A DNA stretch of 64,000 nucleotides. Origin: Chrysoperla carnea. Lineage: Eukaryota > Arthropoda > Insecta > Neuroptera > Chrysopidae. Location of the stretch: the NCBI RefSeq assembly GCF_905475395.1, contig NC_058337.1, positions 86,174,368 through 86,238,367 on the forward strand. The letters are read 5' to 3'. This document shows, piece by piece, positions 12,501-23,400 of this stretch; the stretch's first letter is position 1, and every line of letters starts with the position of its first letter. Made by a program: the position numbers and the translations under genes. The notes below the pieces were generated by a model that was not told where the DNA came from, searched no databases, and worked only from the letters and a program-made list of their open reading frames with translations.

Positions 12501-15500
12501 AGCAGGTATAGGATCAGATATTCTCAATGAGTATCATCCATCTCACTTCGGAAAATACCTCTTTTGTTAAAAATCACTCAGAGTACAACAAAGTCAAAAC
12601 CTGTACACCATTTTCTTAAAGGGCTAGCATTTAGCATAGGAAAGAGAATAGTTTATTTGTTTTTCCTGCTCATTTTATCATTGAGGTACCGATATCGCTA
12701 TAGCCAATATGTTTCCCTTGACACTATCAATTTAGATGAGATACTTTTCCACCTTCTCTGAGCTTAGACATGAAAATTAGAAGTGAAATTAACACACAAA
12801 ACTAATAACACTAAGCGAAAATGAAGATTTATATGAAAGTGGTTATCAATCACGCGATTATGAATAAAAATAATTCTTCTAATTCTTTTACGTTTTTTTT
12901 TTATATATTATTATACTACAAATTATGGTAATTTAAAAAAAAATAGCCATTGGTTATTTTATTAATATTTATAAACAACAACAAAAAAACACATGGGTCA
13001 ATAATATTTATAAAAATATTATGGCATGCATTTTAGAAAACACTTTCTTTTTCAAAATATATTATTTAATTTTTGTTCTTCATTAAATAAGATTTAGCCT
13101 GATAGAAGAAATTATACTTATTGTTAATTATTTTAATTTTTAGTTTAGTTTATTCTTAATTTGTCTTGAAAATTTTTGATAATAATTAATGATGTAAATG
13201 TGTAATGTTGCGGTCAGTCAAAATGCGAACACCAAACAACACCGCAAATAGGTTATTATCAAATGGGCATAATAATGAATTAATTAATTGTTTGTATTCA
13301 CTTTACGATGTTATATAGTATTGGGTATTTGCACATTTTCGTTGTTGTTTGGTATTCCCTTCGATTCTGGCCATATATTTACGTTGCATTATGCAGTAAG
13401 ACGTTTGAATAAAACAACAGACTACGCGGTTTAGCTAAAATTGGATATACTGACATCGTTTTATTGCACAAAAAAGTGTATTTTTTCCTCTAAAAGAATT
13501 TTCAAGTTTAAAAAATTAATTGCATCTAATTTAATTATTGTATATACATTTATAGGGCTGACTGGCCAGCTGTGTTCTCACATTTTACTGACTGACTGTC
13601 ACAACTGTTATTTATATGCAATATACAATCTGTATAAAAATTTTCAGCTTTAATAACTTCATTTAAATACCCCGCAATCATAACCGTTTTGATAGCATAT
13701 GTCTGATCTCTGTTCTACCGTTCGCTTGACTGACCGAGTATGTGTATGTACAATAACAAATCCTCAAATGATCAGTTTTATTAAATTGAGATAATTTTTT
13801 TTTGGTCTGGCTCTCAATCTATTTACAGACTTTTAGTTAAAACTCAGAATCGCGGAGTAGCTCATAGGTAAAGGCATGTACATAGACATAGTATGTCCTT
13901 TATGGACTGTAATAATAATTAACAATTTAAGATTGTGATTTCAATGGAATAGTTGAAGAAAATGTTTAGTTCAAATTTTCAAATTGCTATCAATTAATTA
14001 TTAAACTTAGAAATTTCGAGTAGACCATGAGAGTAGTCAAGTAAAATGATGAATATTTGATCTAGTTGATCAATTAATGACATTTTTAACATGGAATTTT
14101 TAATAAATGAAAAACAATAGTGTATTACACATCTAGGAAGCAAAGGTAAAGAATGTCTCAGTTCTCATATTCATTGACAAACATTGGGATCTGAGACATT
14201 CTTTACTTGCTTCCGTGTTGAGTATAATACTGTCTTTCTGCTCGAGGAATGTGAAATGCGGTAAATGCGTTTAGCACAACGAGGCGAAAGTTGACATTTC
14301 CCGCCTGAAGGAGAGAAAAAATAATTTCTTATTTAAAATATAGTGCATCTTAATAACGAGTGTTGTTAAACTGAATGATCGTTGAAATCAACTTTCGTCA
14401 ATACCGAAATTTCAGAAATTACAAATGGATCAAAATCAAAATAATTGTTTTATTTCTTAAAAATATAAATTATTTGTTTAAATTAATTAATAGGTATATG
14501 AACCTAATGTAAAAGTTGTTTTATAAACCTATATAATTTAAAAATTTTAAAAGTATTATTTGTGTGTACAGCTAGTTTTAATTTTTTTTTTATAATTTTA
14601 TTATATAAAATTGGTTATTTATAATATATGATATAAGAATAAATATTTATTATAATAAATATCTATAAATTTTGCACACATACATGAACAAGTTGTATTT
14701 AAGGATTCCGTACCTATTGTCAGAAATCTTTTTGTTTTTCTATCTTCATTTTAAAAAACGGATTTTAAATTTATTAAATTAAAATAATTCTCCAAAATAA
14801 AAAGCTTGACTTTCGTACATATTTATATCTTATCTTATCAATGATGTGAAGTTATTATCTATTAAAAATTTCGTGTAGGTACTAGTTTTGTATACAGTAT
14901 CCCAACTTTTTTGGAGACAAAATGGTTCAATGAGCCAAACCTTAGTTACTTTTGACCTTAGAGGAAGGAAAAACGTTCCAATCTCCTTATTGTTTTATGA
15001 CCTTTGCTTTTCGAAAATATATTCAAATACTTTTCATTAAATGTATAATGTTGATTTCTTCTTTATCGAGAAACATGTTATATTTACTCACAAAATTTGT
15101 AATTTGAGTATAAAGTAGTGCGTCATTACAGTCATTAATGGTACTGTACATAATACTTAGTACATGTACATAGCAGCTTATTTATAAGCTTCTTTTTTTT
15201 TTTTTGTTTATCTCGAGAAAACAAGAAAAACAAGTCGATTAAAATTAGCATATCTAAATTTTCCTAAATCTTTATTTTATTAAATAGTAGTTTTTAAGAT
15301 ATACACGAAACTTGCCTTTTTTTACTTTATCGGTCCCGTTGTATGTTAATTATGAGCACTTTTATTATAAATATTTCGCTTCACCATCGATGGGAATTTT
15401 TTTTTTTTTTTTTTTGTTTCGACAAATTAAATACATACATATTAACGCTATATTGCAATTTCATCAAATTCTTAAGAAAAGTGAATGTATAGCCAAACTA

Positions 15501-18500
15501 CCTTAATGGATGCCTCAACGAAACAGTCAATAGATTCGACATATTTTGCATACTATTAAATGCTAAAATGAAAACATCTGTATATCATTTTAATTCCCAC
15601 TTGATCATTTTTTTCAAAATAATTATATTAACATAAAAAATTATTTCTCATATTTTTACTTTCTTCAAATTATTTTTATTATATACACTGCTACTGGACT
15701 TTATAATCGAATTATATAATTAAGAAGATAAATATCTACAATTTATTTTTAAGAAATTTATTGTAACTTATTGCATGGAGACTCATCTTTATTTTATTTC
15801 AATTAAACAGTTCGCGTATGTATAGTACGTTTCAACTGCGTAACGTACTATGCATTAGGGAATTTCGATGATTTTTTTGTAGCTTAAATAAAATCTCATT
15901 CATGTAACAAACAGCGGTATCGCTTTCTAGCAAAACAGAATTTAGCAACGTATTCTTATAGCAAACATAGAATATGAGTCAGAAAATAAACCCGATCTCA
16001 GTCATAAATACTCCACATTTATGGTCAAATTTTTTAACGGTATTTTCTTATTTTATTAAGAAATATCAAAAACTTGTATATAATAACTTGCAAATTCCAA
16101 AATTTTTATTTTTAGATAGGGTAATTTTGATCCAAATATATAAAAATCAGGTTAATTTAATGATTGGATGCAGAGTTTCTGAGATATCCCAATATTTGGA
16201 TAGATTTTAGCCTGTATCTCAAAAACTATTCGACCAGTCGTCAAATGTACCTGATTTTTTAACTTTTTGTGTCAAAACTACCTTTTGTACTGAGTTTTAT
16301 CGAAATTGGAAATGACAAAAATTTCTCTATTTTTTGCAATTTTTTTAAGGGGTTTTTTACCCCTTTGATAAAATCGAGAAAATTGCAAAAAAAATTTTGT
16401 TTTGAAATTTGATAAAACTCGGTGGATGGGGTAATTTTGATCCAAAAAGTATAAAAATCAGGTTAATTTAATGATTGGACCTATAGAGTTTACAATGTCA
16501 GTCAGTATCATAGGCAAAACTTCAATTTTAAAAGAGTTCCCCACCAAAAAATTAAAATCCATAAAATTGTGAACAAAAGGGTGGATAAGTGAGGGCTATA
16601 ACGAGATAGTCTAAAGGAGAACTTTCCCAGCAACGCGGGTGGGTATCTGCTAGTACCTAATAAAATTGTGAAACTTGTGTATTATGTTCAGTATAACTGT
16701 TTGAAATAAAAGCGTTTCGATTCGTTACCCTGTATTAGGCTTGAATTCTTTAACATATATTTTTATTCTTTAACAAAATTATAACAAGTTAAATTTTTGA
16801 ATATTTCAGTTGATTATTTTCGAGGATGTAATAAACGTCAATCCAATTTTGATAATTGTGTCAAGGATGCATTAAATGCTGTACGGCCATTTTTTAAAAC
16901 AGGTATTTAATGTTTTATAACATTTACAAACTTCCTTATACATAAAATATGTGTTTGTAAGATTTCCGTATTTTACCTTTCTAAAATGTTCTGATCTAAT
17001 AATTTAACTCTTCAAAATATTTATTTTATTTTTTTAGGTGTACCAGAGTATAATATACCACCATTTGATCCATTTTACGCTGACGAAGTTGTCCAAATAC
17101 GTGGTGGAAATAATTTAAATTATAAATTAAAATTGAAAAATATTACGGAATCAGGATGGACTTTGTCACAAGTTACAAGATTTAGGTAAATTTATGGTAA
17201 AGAGTTAAAGATGAAAAACAAAATTAGGCATAGAATTTAACAAGGATAAAAAGGTGCCCCAATATACTAAATAAGTAAGATAACTTTGTTTGATAAAGAA
17301 GGAAAGCTACGATTTTTAACAGCCTTTTTAACACCAAGATGCATCAGAAGAGAGATAACAATGAAACTGACCATCCACATGGAACCTAATATCAATTGTT
17401 TTGATGTAGTTCTTTACCTATCTATCATAGAAAAAATCTTTGTAGGCAAATTTAAGAGATTCTGTTCATTTCTGACCTTATATTAGAATTGGCATCAAAT
17501 GTTTGTCATCATCAAAGAATTGTCATCACAAGTCTATATTTTCATGGAAGATACTACTAATAATTATGAACTCTTATCAAAATTCGACAATTTTGATTCA
17601 AATTAGACTTATTGGAAGCACTTTACGCCATATCCGGCCACTGAAACCTTCTATACTCGCGAACTATAATTTATTAATATTCATATCTGTTTATCCATAA
17701 TAGAGAAGTTGCATAAATTTTTTTTTTTTTTTTTTGTGACAAATTGATATATAAATGAAAGAATACTTAAGGATGTATGAGCATGACAACAATGTTTGAT
17801 TTAAAGGCTCAAAATTTGTTTGTAGGTAGTCTTTTACTCAAAGAATATGTGGTTAAAATTTCAGCTTAGGTAACCGTGCAAATTTTTAAGAAAAAGTCAT
17901 TAAAAATCGATATAAAATACATTGGCTCTTATGGAGGAATCTCAAAAAACGACATATTTTGGAAGTTTTTGATAATTTTCATTTGGAATGAATGAAAACA
18001 AATTTAAAAAAAACTTTTTATAGAAAGTAAACATATTAGCAATGAATTAGAAAAGAAAAAAAACTAAGTGTCACCGTCCATATAAGGGATGTAAGAGCAG
18101 GGTAGATTAAGGGTTGAAATTATTTTTATCTTATTTTCAACTTTGATGATGAATTTTGTTATAACTTCATGAATGTAGACGAAAAATAAGAATAAAATTT
18201 TTCGATATGTGTCTTGGTTTTCGAAATATCGAAAGCTAAATAATTAAACAAAATTTTCAATTTTTGATATTTTGAAAATTAAGCCAGATATCGAAAAATT
18301 TTATTCTTACTTTTCGTCTTATATCGTCAAGTAATAATATAAATTTATCATCAAAATTGAAAATATCTATTTTTAAATTTGTGCCCCCACTACCATGCTC
18401 ATACATCCTTAATTCACCTAAAGTATGTACATTAAAATATTTTTTTTTTTTTTTAAATTAATAATTCCGTTTTTTTATTAATTATTAATAAAAAATAGTT

Positions 18501-20767
18501 ATATTTTTGAATAAATAAAACGGCAGTGACGTATTAATTTCCGTTGAGGCTGTGATCCAATCGGTTCCTATGGAAATTTGCGTTATAATATAGTGGAAGC
18601 CAGCTAAGACACAAACCATTTGTAATTATTCATGATATTATGGCGCTACGAAAGCAAGATGTTGACGTCACTGCCGCTTGAATTTATAGTTTAGAAAAAC
18701 CATTTTCAATTCTTAGTTATTTTTAGTAATCTTTGGAAAAAAATAAAAAAACATGCAACTTCTCTTTTCTGTAAATTTGTGCTAAATATTTTTAAAGTGG
18801 ATAATTAATTGATCTCTAAGTATGCTTTTTTGTATACACTATTTACACTAAGTCATCCACGGTTTGTGTATGAAGTCACCGTAATAGTAACATCCTTTTC
18901 TATTTACACACTTTCCTGGAAACATGTTAAATTATCCCAAAATTCCTGGATTCACGCCTATTCCTTAAGATTGGACTTGAAAGATAATTAATAAAATTTG
19001 TTTACTGTTTTAGGAGTGATTTTACAAAAAATTTAATACAATATACACAAAGTTTCCCAGATAAACATTTGTCTGGGGAATATGAATTCGTTGGTACTAT
19101 GTTAGGTAGAAAAATGTATAATAAAGGACACTGGAACCTTTCATTATACGATCTGGTACAAACAACAACCATTACAAGAAAACCAGTAAAAATGTCCAGC
19201 GGTAAAATTAATTATAATACACCATTAAAAGTAAATGTAAATGTTCAAACAATTAAAAATTTAAGCTTGCATATCAGTAATTTAGTACGAGGTATAAACT
19301 TTGTTGGTAAGTAGAGATTAGTTTTTAAAATCATTTTAAGTAGCCCAAGCCCTTGAGAAATTGTAGTCCTTAAAAATTAACCAACATTTAGTTAGCAGCA
19401 TAAAGAGCATAAGCCGAACCGCTTTATGAATGTATTTTATTCGTAACTATTATAAGCTTATTATAAGCTTTTATTTAACTTAATTTTTGTACGTACGTAT
19501 TTATGTATGTTAGATCAGATTAAATATAGCTACTGAATATTAAAGTAATTTTCCACAATCGATGAAAATTTACATACACGTTTAGTTTGGATTACAATGC
19601 TAAGTGATGTCATTCTTAATCCAATATGGCGTACTGTCCAAGATGAGGGATAGTCAAAGAAGCAATAACATAGAACCGTAATGTGGCCATCAAAAGATTA
19701 ATCGTCATAGAGAGAGACCTAAAAAAGTATGCGTATAGCTGTCTTCGTCTGTCTAATATTACCTCTATGAAATACACAGACATGCACTTATTTATACAAT
19801 AATTCAAAATATTAATATTCTCGCTTTGATAGGCTGCAAGACAAAGAGGGAAGACGGTCCCTTTTTTAACGGTCAATAATTCACTTATTGCGTTTCCTAT
19901 GCTTTTAAGCTTCTATGTTATATATAACCTCTTTGGGGACAGTGCATTAAATAATGCATAAATTGGATGACAATGTATTTTTATGATAAGCATGACCTGA
20001 TTTGCCCATCGCTTCCACCATATTTTGTATAAATACATTTTTTAGTTTTAAATTAAAAGTTAAAAAATAACTTTTTATAGTACAAGCATTTATTGTACTT
20101 AAAAATAGAAAATTATTATTTCTATGAGTCATTCATACATAACTATTTGTAAAACTAGAAAAGGTAAAACTTGTACAAATATTCATGTGATTCATAAAAA
20201 GAATTCTATTTTTTAGTACAATGAAAGCTTGTTCTTTACTTATCGTGCTATCTTCATATTAAATTAGTGCAACACTACGTTAAGAGTTTAATATTTCCAA
20301 AAATGATATTGAGAATTTGTCGGTTTTTATTTTGCCATCAGATTGTTCAGGTCTGAAAAATAGCTTGTTTAAAATTTGTTATCCATTTTCTATCAATGAA
20401 TCAAGATCCATTTGAAAAGGGTTTAAATAAAACCCCATTTAAAGATATCATCCAAAAACCAAACACCCTACATTTCTACCCAAAAAATGCATCCATGGAA
20501 TTAATTGGAGATTCAATATCATTTTACTTTTATGACAAAAAATATTATTTGTCGTCACTGGGTTGCTTTTAATTCTATTATTAATTTTTTTAATAATTTT
20601 TAATTTATTTATTTACAGAAACTATTCTGGACCGAATAATTAATTCAACATGGGAACCAGGTTTTGTGGTTACACGGCCATTAATTAATGATCTAGTCAG
20701 TACAGCATTTACAGAAATATTTAATAGATCATTTAAGGATTTCGATTTCAATATTTTATTTCCCTAG
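6581..20767 (+). CDS. Takeout-like / juvenile-hormone-binding (JHBP) domain secreted protein, five coding exons
   Basis: Coding exons are 6581-6677, 16810-16902, 17038-17185, 19014-19306 and 20619-20767 (TAG). All junctions are GT-AG, and the reading frame stays open across every junction for 259 residues, a normal length for the takeout/JHBP family. Residues 1-25 form a signal peptide with a hydrophobic core (LLNLLIFITTCVIVL) and probable cleavage after the small residues near VCG. C39 and C49 (C-x9-C, in RGCNKRQSNFDNCV) match the conserved N-terminal disulfide of the family. They are followed by the typical VRPFF..GVPEYNIPPFDPF stretch at about residues 57-76. The rest alternates hydrophobic and charged residues, as expected for the long beta-wrap fold that encloses a lipophilic ligand. 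By family knowledge the protein is an extracellular or haemolymph carrier of juvenile hormone or other hydrophobic ligands. The ligand here cannot be told. The start is chosen because its signal peptide is in frame and sits just after a TATA box. Intron 1 is unusually long and full of repeats. Confidence 0.9.
9443..10149. mobile_element. ~700-bp non-autonomous DNA element with ~60-bp imperfect terminal inverted repeats
   Basis: The left arm 9443-9504 (CCGGTTTTTATGGCCGATTG, AGTTCCACGAAAACGACC, ATGGTTTTC) is the imperfect reverse complement of 10090-10149. No target duplication was confirmed and no coding capacity is seen. It lies in intron 1 of the takeout-like gene. Confidence 0.65.
10881..11008. 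repeat. Short inverted repeat (30-bp arms)
   Basis: ACAGCATCTAACTTTTGATT (extending to 10910) pairs with AATCAAAAGTTGAATGCTGT (from 10979) with very few mismatches, around a loop of about 68 bases. It may be a small foldback element or hairpin RNA. Confidence 0.6.
14136..14214 (+). ncRNA. miRNA-precursor-like hairpin in intron 1
   Basis: The left arm 14136-14161 and right arm 14191-14214 are complementary (GGAAGCA..GTAAAGAATGTC against its reverse complement) except for a 2-base bulge. Pairing continues inward for about five more pairs with one G-U, leaving a loop of roughly 15 bases. Outside, ACAC and GTGT can pair after a small bulge. The size (about 79 nt) and single bulge look like a pre-miRNA. 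I do not recognise it as a known miRNA. A small foldback element is the alternative. Confidence 0.35.
16080..16485 (-). repeat. Inverted copy of the ~310-bp dispersed repeat
   Basis: It is the reverse complement of blocks found at 2268-2815, with about 1.3 units present (GGTAATTTTGATCC and AATCAGGTTAATTTAATGAT each occur twice). It ends shortly before the Helitron fragment. Confidence 0.7.
16540..16653 (+). mobile_element. Helitron 3' end fragment
   Basis: It ends CCCAGCAACGCGGG..GGGTATCTGCTAG followed by T. That is the same hairpin-plus-CTAG terminus as the copies ending at 41236 and 43297. The left boundary is uncertain. It sits about 160 bases before exon 2 of the takeout-like gene. Confidence 0.65.
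17767..18413. mobile_element. piggyBac-like MITE with TTAA flanks (GGATGTATGAGCATG termini)
   Basis: TTAAGGATGTATGAGCATG at the left and CATGCTCATACATCCTTAA at the right form inverted ends, each bordered by TTAA, the target site of piggyBac transposons. An internal GGATGTAAGAGCAGGGTAG near 18088 resembles the terminus, suggesting a nested or rearranged structure. There is no ORF. It lies in intron 3 of the takeout-like gene. Related pieces are at 35130-35290 and 54153-55157. The right boundary is accurate to about one base. Confidence 0.75.
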
Positions 20768-20859
20768 ACAATCTACTGAAAGCTTAGCTTCGTGAAACAT
20801 CCTTGTTGTAAATAATTACTCATTATTTAAAAGTTGGCTACAGTCAACTTGCCTCCTAA

Positions 20860-20870
20860 AATAAAATAAA
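20860..20870 (+). terminator. Polyadenylation signals of the takeout-like gene
   Basis: Two overlapping AATAAA hexamers lie about 95 bases after the TAG stop, the expected place for a compact 3' UTR. Another AATAAA occurs near 21127 and could serve a longer form. Confidence 0.6.
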
Positions 20871-22853
20871 AAACACTGAATTAATGTAAAATGTACCTAC
20901 ATTACTTCAAACTTTGCGATATCAAATATCTGACGTCTTATTTCAGTAAATTTACAAAATATAAACATATTTCAGTCAAATAAATCCGTCAGAAACCATG
21001 GATCTAAAATCAACGTCTCCAACGATTACAATGATTTTTGAGATATTTTTTCTCTTTCATATGTATGTATTGTTGTAAAAATGCTTATTGTTGATATATA
21101 AAACTATTAGCATATGCGTCGTACTTAAATAAAAACCAAATGGTGCCTGATTTCTTGTACCTTATATTTTTTTGTTACGCAAATAATTAAACAATCTTGC
21201 CTGTTTTCTGTGAAAAATTCATTAAAACGACGAAAACTAAAAATACTTTCTACTTAAAGATAGAATAAATAATTAAATAACCTAGTCTTAAGATTTTTTA
21301 CAAATTTTAAAAGCTCAAGACAATTTAAGTTTAATTTAACTCTTAGTAAAATTTCAAATCCTCCACTATACCCAAATCAAATTTAATTCAAATAAATCGT
21401 ATCTCGACTATATTCCGACTATCACCAGTCATATAACACGTTCAAGACGATATAATTTCTAGCGATTTTGCTCTTCTTTTTCTAATTTTAATTTAATTAG
21501 ATAATAAACTTATCAAGAGTGCCCAGCTGCTTTTCTCTTTGAATGAGATAATATCAATTGATCGAGCCTTTCTTGATTGGGCAAGACCAAATATTCAATA
21601 ATAATTGGTCAAAAAGTGGCATATATCAAGACGTAACAGATCTTGAAGAATAATAATTGATATTCAGGTGATTACATTGTACACGAAACACATATTTTAA
21701 ATGCAATGCTGTAATGGAACTCGTGTCAAATACCAGTTCAAAAGTTGCCAGAAGACTTTTCGTAACTCATTAAGGCCCACGGATCTACCAAGATTTGTTT
21801 TACATATTTTTTTTAACTGTTTACATTTCCCGGCTCATATTCAAAAAAATGTTTCTTGTAAAATTTTTTCTTTAAGGTTCGAGGAAAAAATTTGCAAAGT
21901 TTTTTGCATATAAATCAGTTACTAGATATTCAGTGGTTGTCGACCTTTTTTAATTTTTCAAGTAATATTACGCATATGTAGTAATAATATGTAAACAAAA
22001 TTCACAAAACCAATCCGAAAAGAGATCTTGGAAAAAGGCAAAACTTGTAAACTTCCTGTGCAGCAAATTATGAGCAAAATTTTGCAAAAAAATATTCCTA
22101 CCAAAGTAGTATTTCTGCTTTCTTTTTACAGACTCTCTGATTTCTGCGGCACTATAAATGTTAAAATTTCTGAAGGCGGATTTGAAATTTTATTTAAAAT
22201 GTATCTAGATTCTTATTAATTATGTAAAAAAATTGAATTGCCTACATATTTATTAAGGATAATTTTTATAAATCTTTTTGTTATATACTTGTTTAATCAA
22301 AAATGTAAATATTATTTTTTTTTGTATAATAAAATATTTTTTTATAAATGGTTTTGGTAAATTATTTACACATATTGACCACACAAATTTTGTAATAAAT
22401 ATGTATGCAAACTAGTGTATGCAAGTCATACCATTTACTATTCAGAAAGTTAACTGGGTCAAGTATAAATCTTTTCATACTTGATACTTGAGATTTAATT
22501 TAAATTGCAGCAGATGAAAAGGAGCAGTATACATATTTTATCTCCTAAATTCGAATGTCCAGAGTAAATTCTAGAAAAATCGAGCAAAAAATTAATTCAA
22601 AATTTTTTAAGAACTTGTAAAATCTTATGGATAAACAAAAAGTTCATAAGATTTTTAAATTCAAATTTAGCTAAAAAACCCCTTGTCGAAATAGACCAAG
22701 AAATCCATCCTTTAATAACACAACAGACCAATAAGAGCTAGGATATTCAAAATTAACTAAAAATCAAATATATTAAAGACACATTATGTTATCATTTGTC
22801 AGAACAAGACCTTCGCTTTCTAAAAAAATTATATCACTAAATTTTAATTATTG
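20871..22853. other. Intergenic AT-rich DNA
   Basis: No gene, RNA or bounded repeat is recognised. The small ORFs at 21701 and 22028 have no recognisable similarity and no supporting splice structure. Confidence 0.45.
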
Positions 22854-23400
22854 AACAAGTGAAAACCAACAATTGACTGAGTTAACTGTTGAAATACCAT
22901 GTATAGACAGTGTTGATTACTCTGTCACATTACACATACATACATCTCACACATTTATAACTGATATTCCCATATATACATACTATACAATTTGCGAATA
23001 ATTTGCGCTCTCACGGATAAACAGTGTTGTTTATTTTTTTATAAGGAACATTTTTTACATTTAAACTTTTGTTCTATCTCTAACGGTTTACAAGATGGGT
23101 CGTACGAACCCAAGACCCAATTGACCTATGTTGCTCATTTACGAACTTGACCTCACTTTTTACATCCTAAGCACGCTATACAAATTTCAGTTTGATGTAT
23201 CTTTTCTTTTTTAAGTAACCGTGATGACAGACGGACCGACAGACGACAGACAGACAGACAAACAACGGAAAATGGACTAATTAGGTGATTTTACGAACAC
23301 CCATATCAATTTTTTGTTCGTAGTATCAATATTTTTAAGCGTTACAAACTTAGGACTAAACTTAATATACTATGCATATTTCATATACATGGTATAAAAA
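22854..23400 (-). repeat. Family A repeat, near full length
   Basis: On the plus strand it reads from AACAAGTGAAAACC and CAATTGACTGAGTTAA to GGGACTAAACTTAATATACT and CATGGTATAAAAA, the reverse complement of the unit. It includes a degenerate GACAGACGGACC/GACAGACAGACA tract near 23226-23262. Confidence 0.85.

Larger units (their letters stand above)
6678..16809 (+). other. Intron 1 (10.1 kb) of the takeout-like gene
   Basis: The intron runs from GTAAGG at the donor to TTTCAG at the acceptor. It holds a TIR element (9443-10149), a short inverted repeat (10881-11008), a miRNA-like hairpin (14136-14214), reverse-oriented copies of the ~310-bp repeat (16080-16485) and a Helitron 3' end (16540-16653). 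Otherwise it is AT-rich DNA with long T and A runs, and no coding signal was seen between these landmarks. Confidence 0.8.

Noticed and set aside
13213..13360. Possible inverted repeat around ACCAAACAAC
   Set aside because: Matching arms are under 15 bp with several mismatches, too weak to call.
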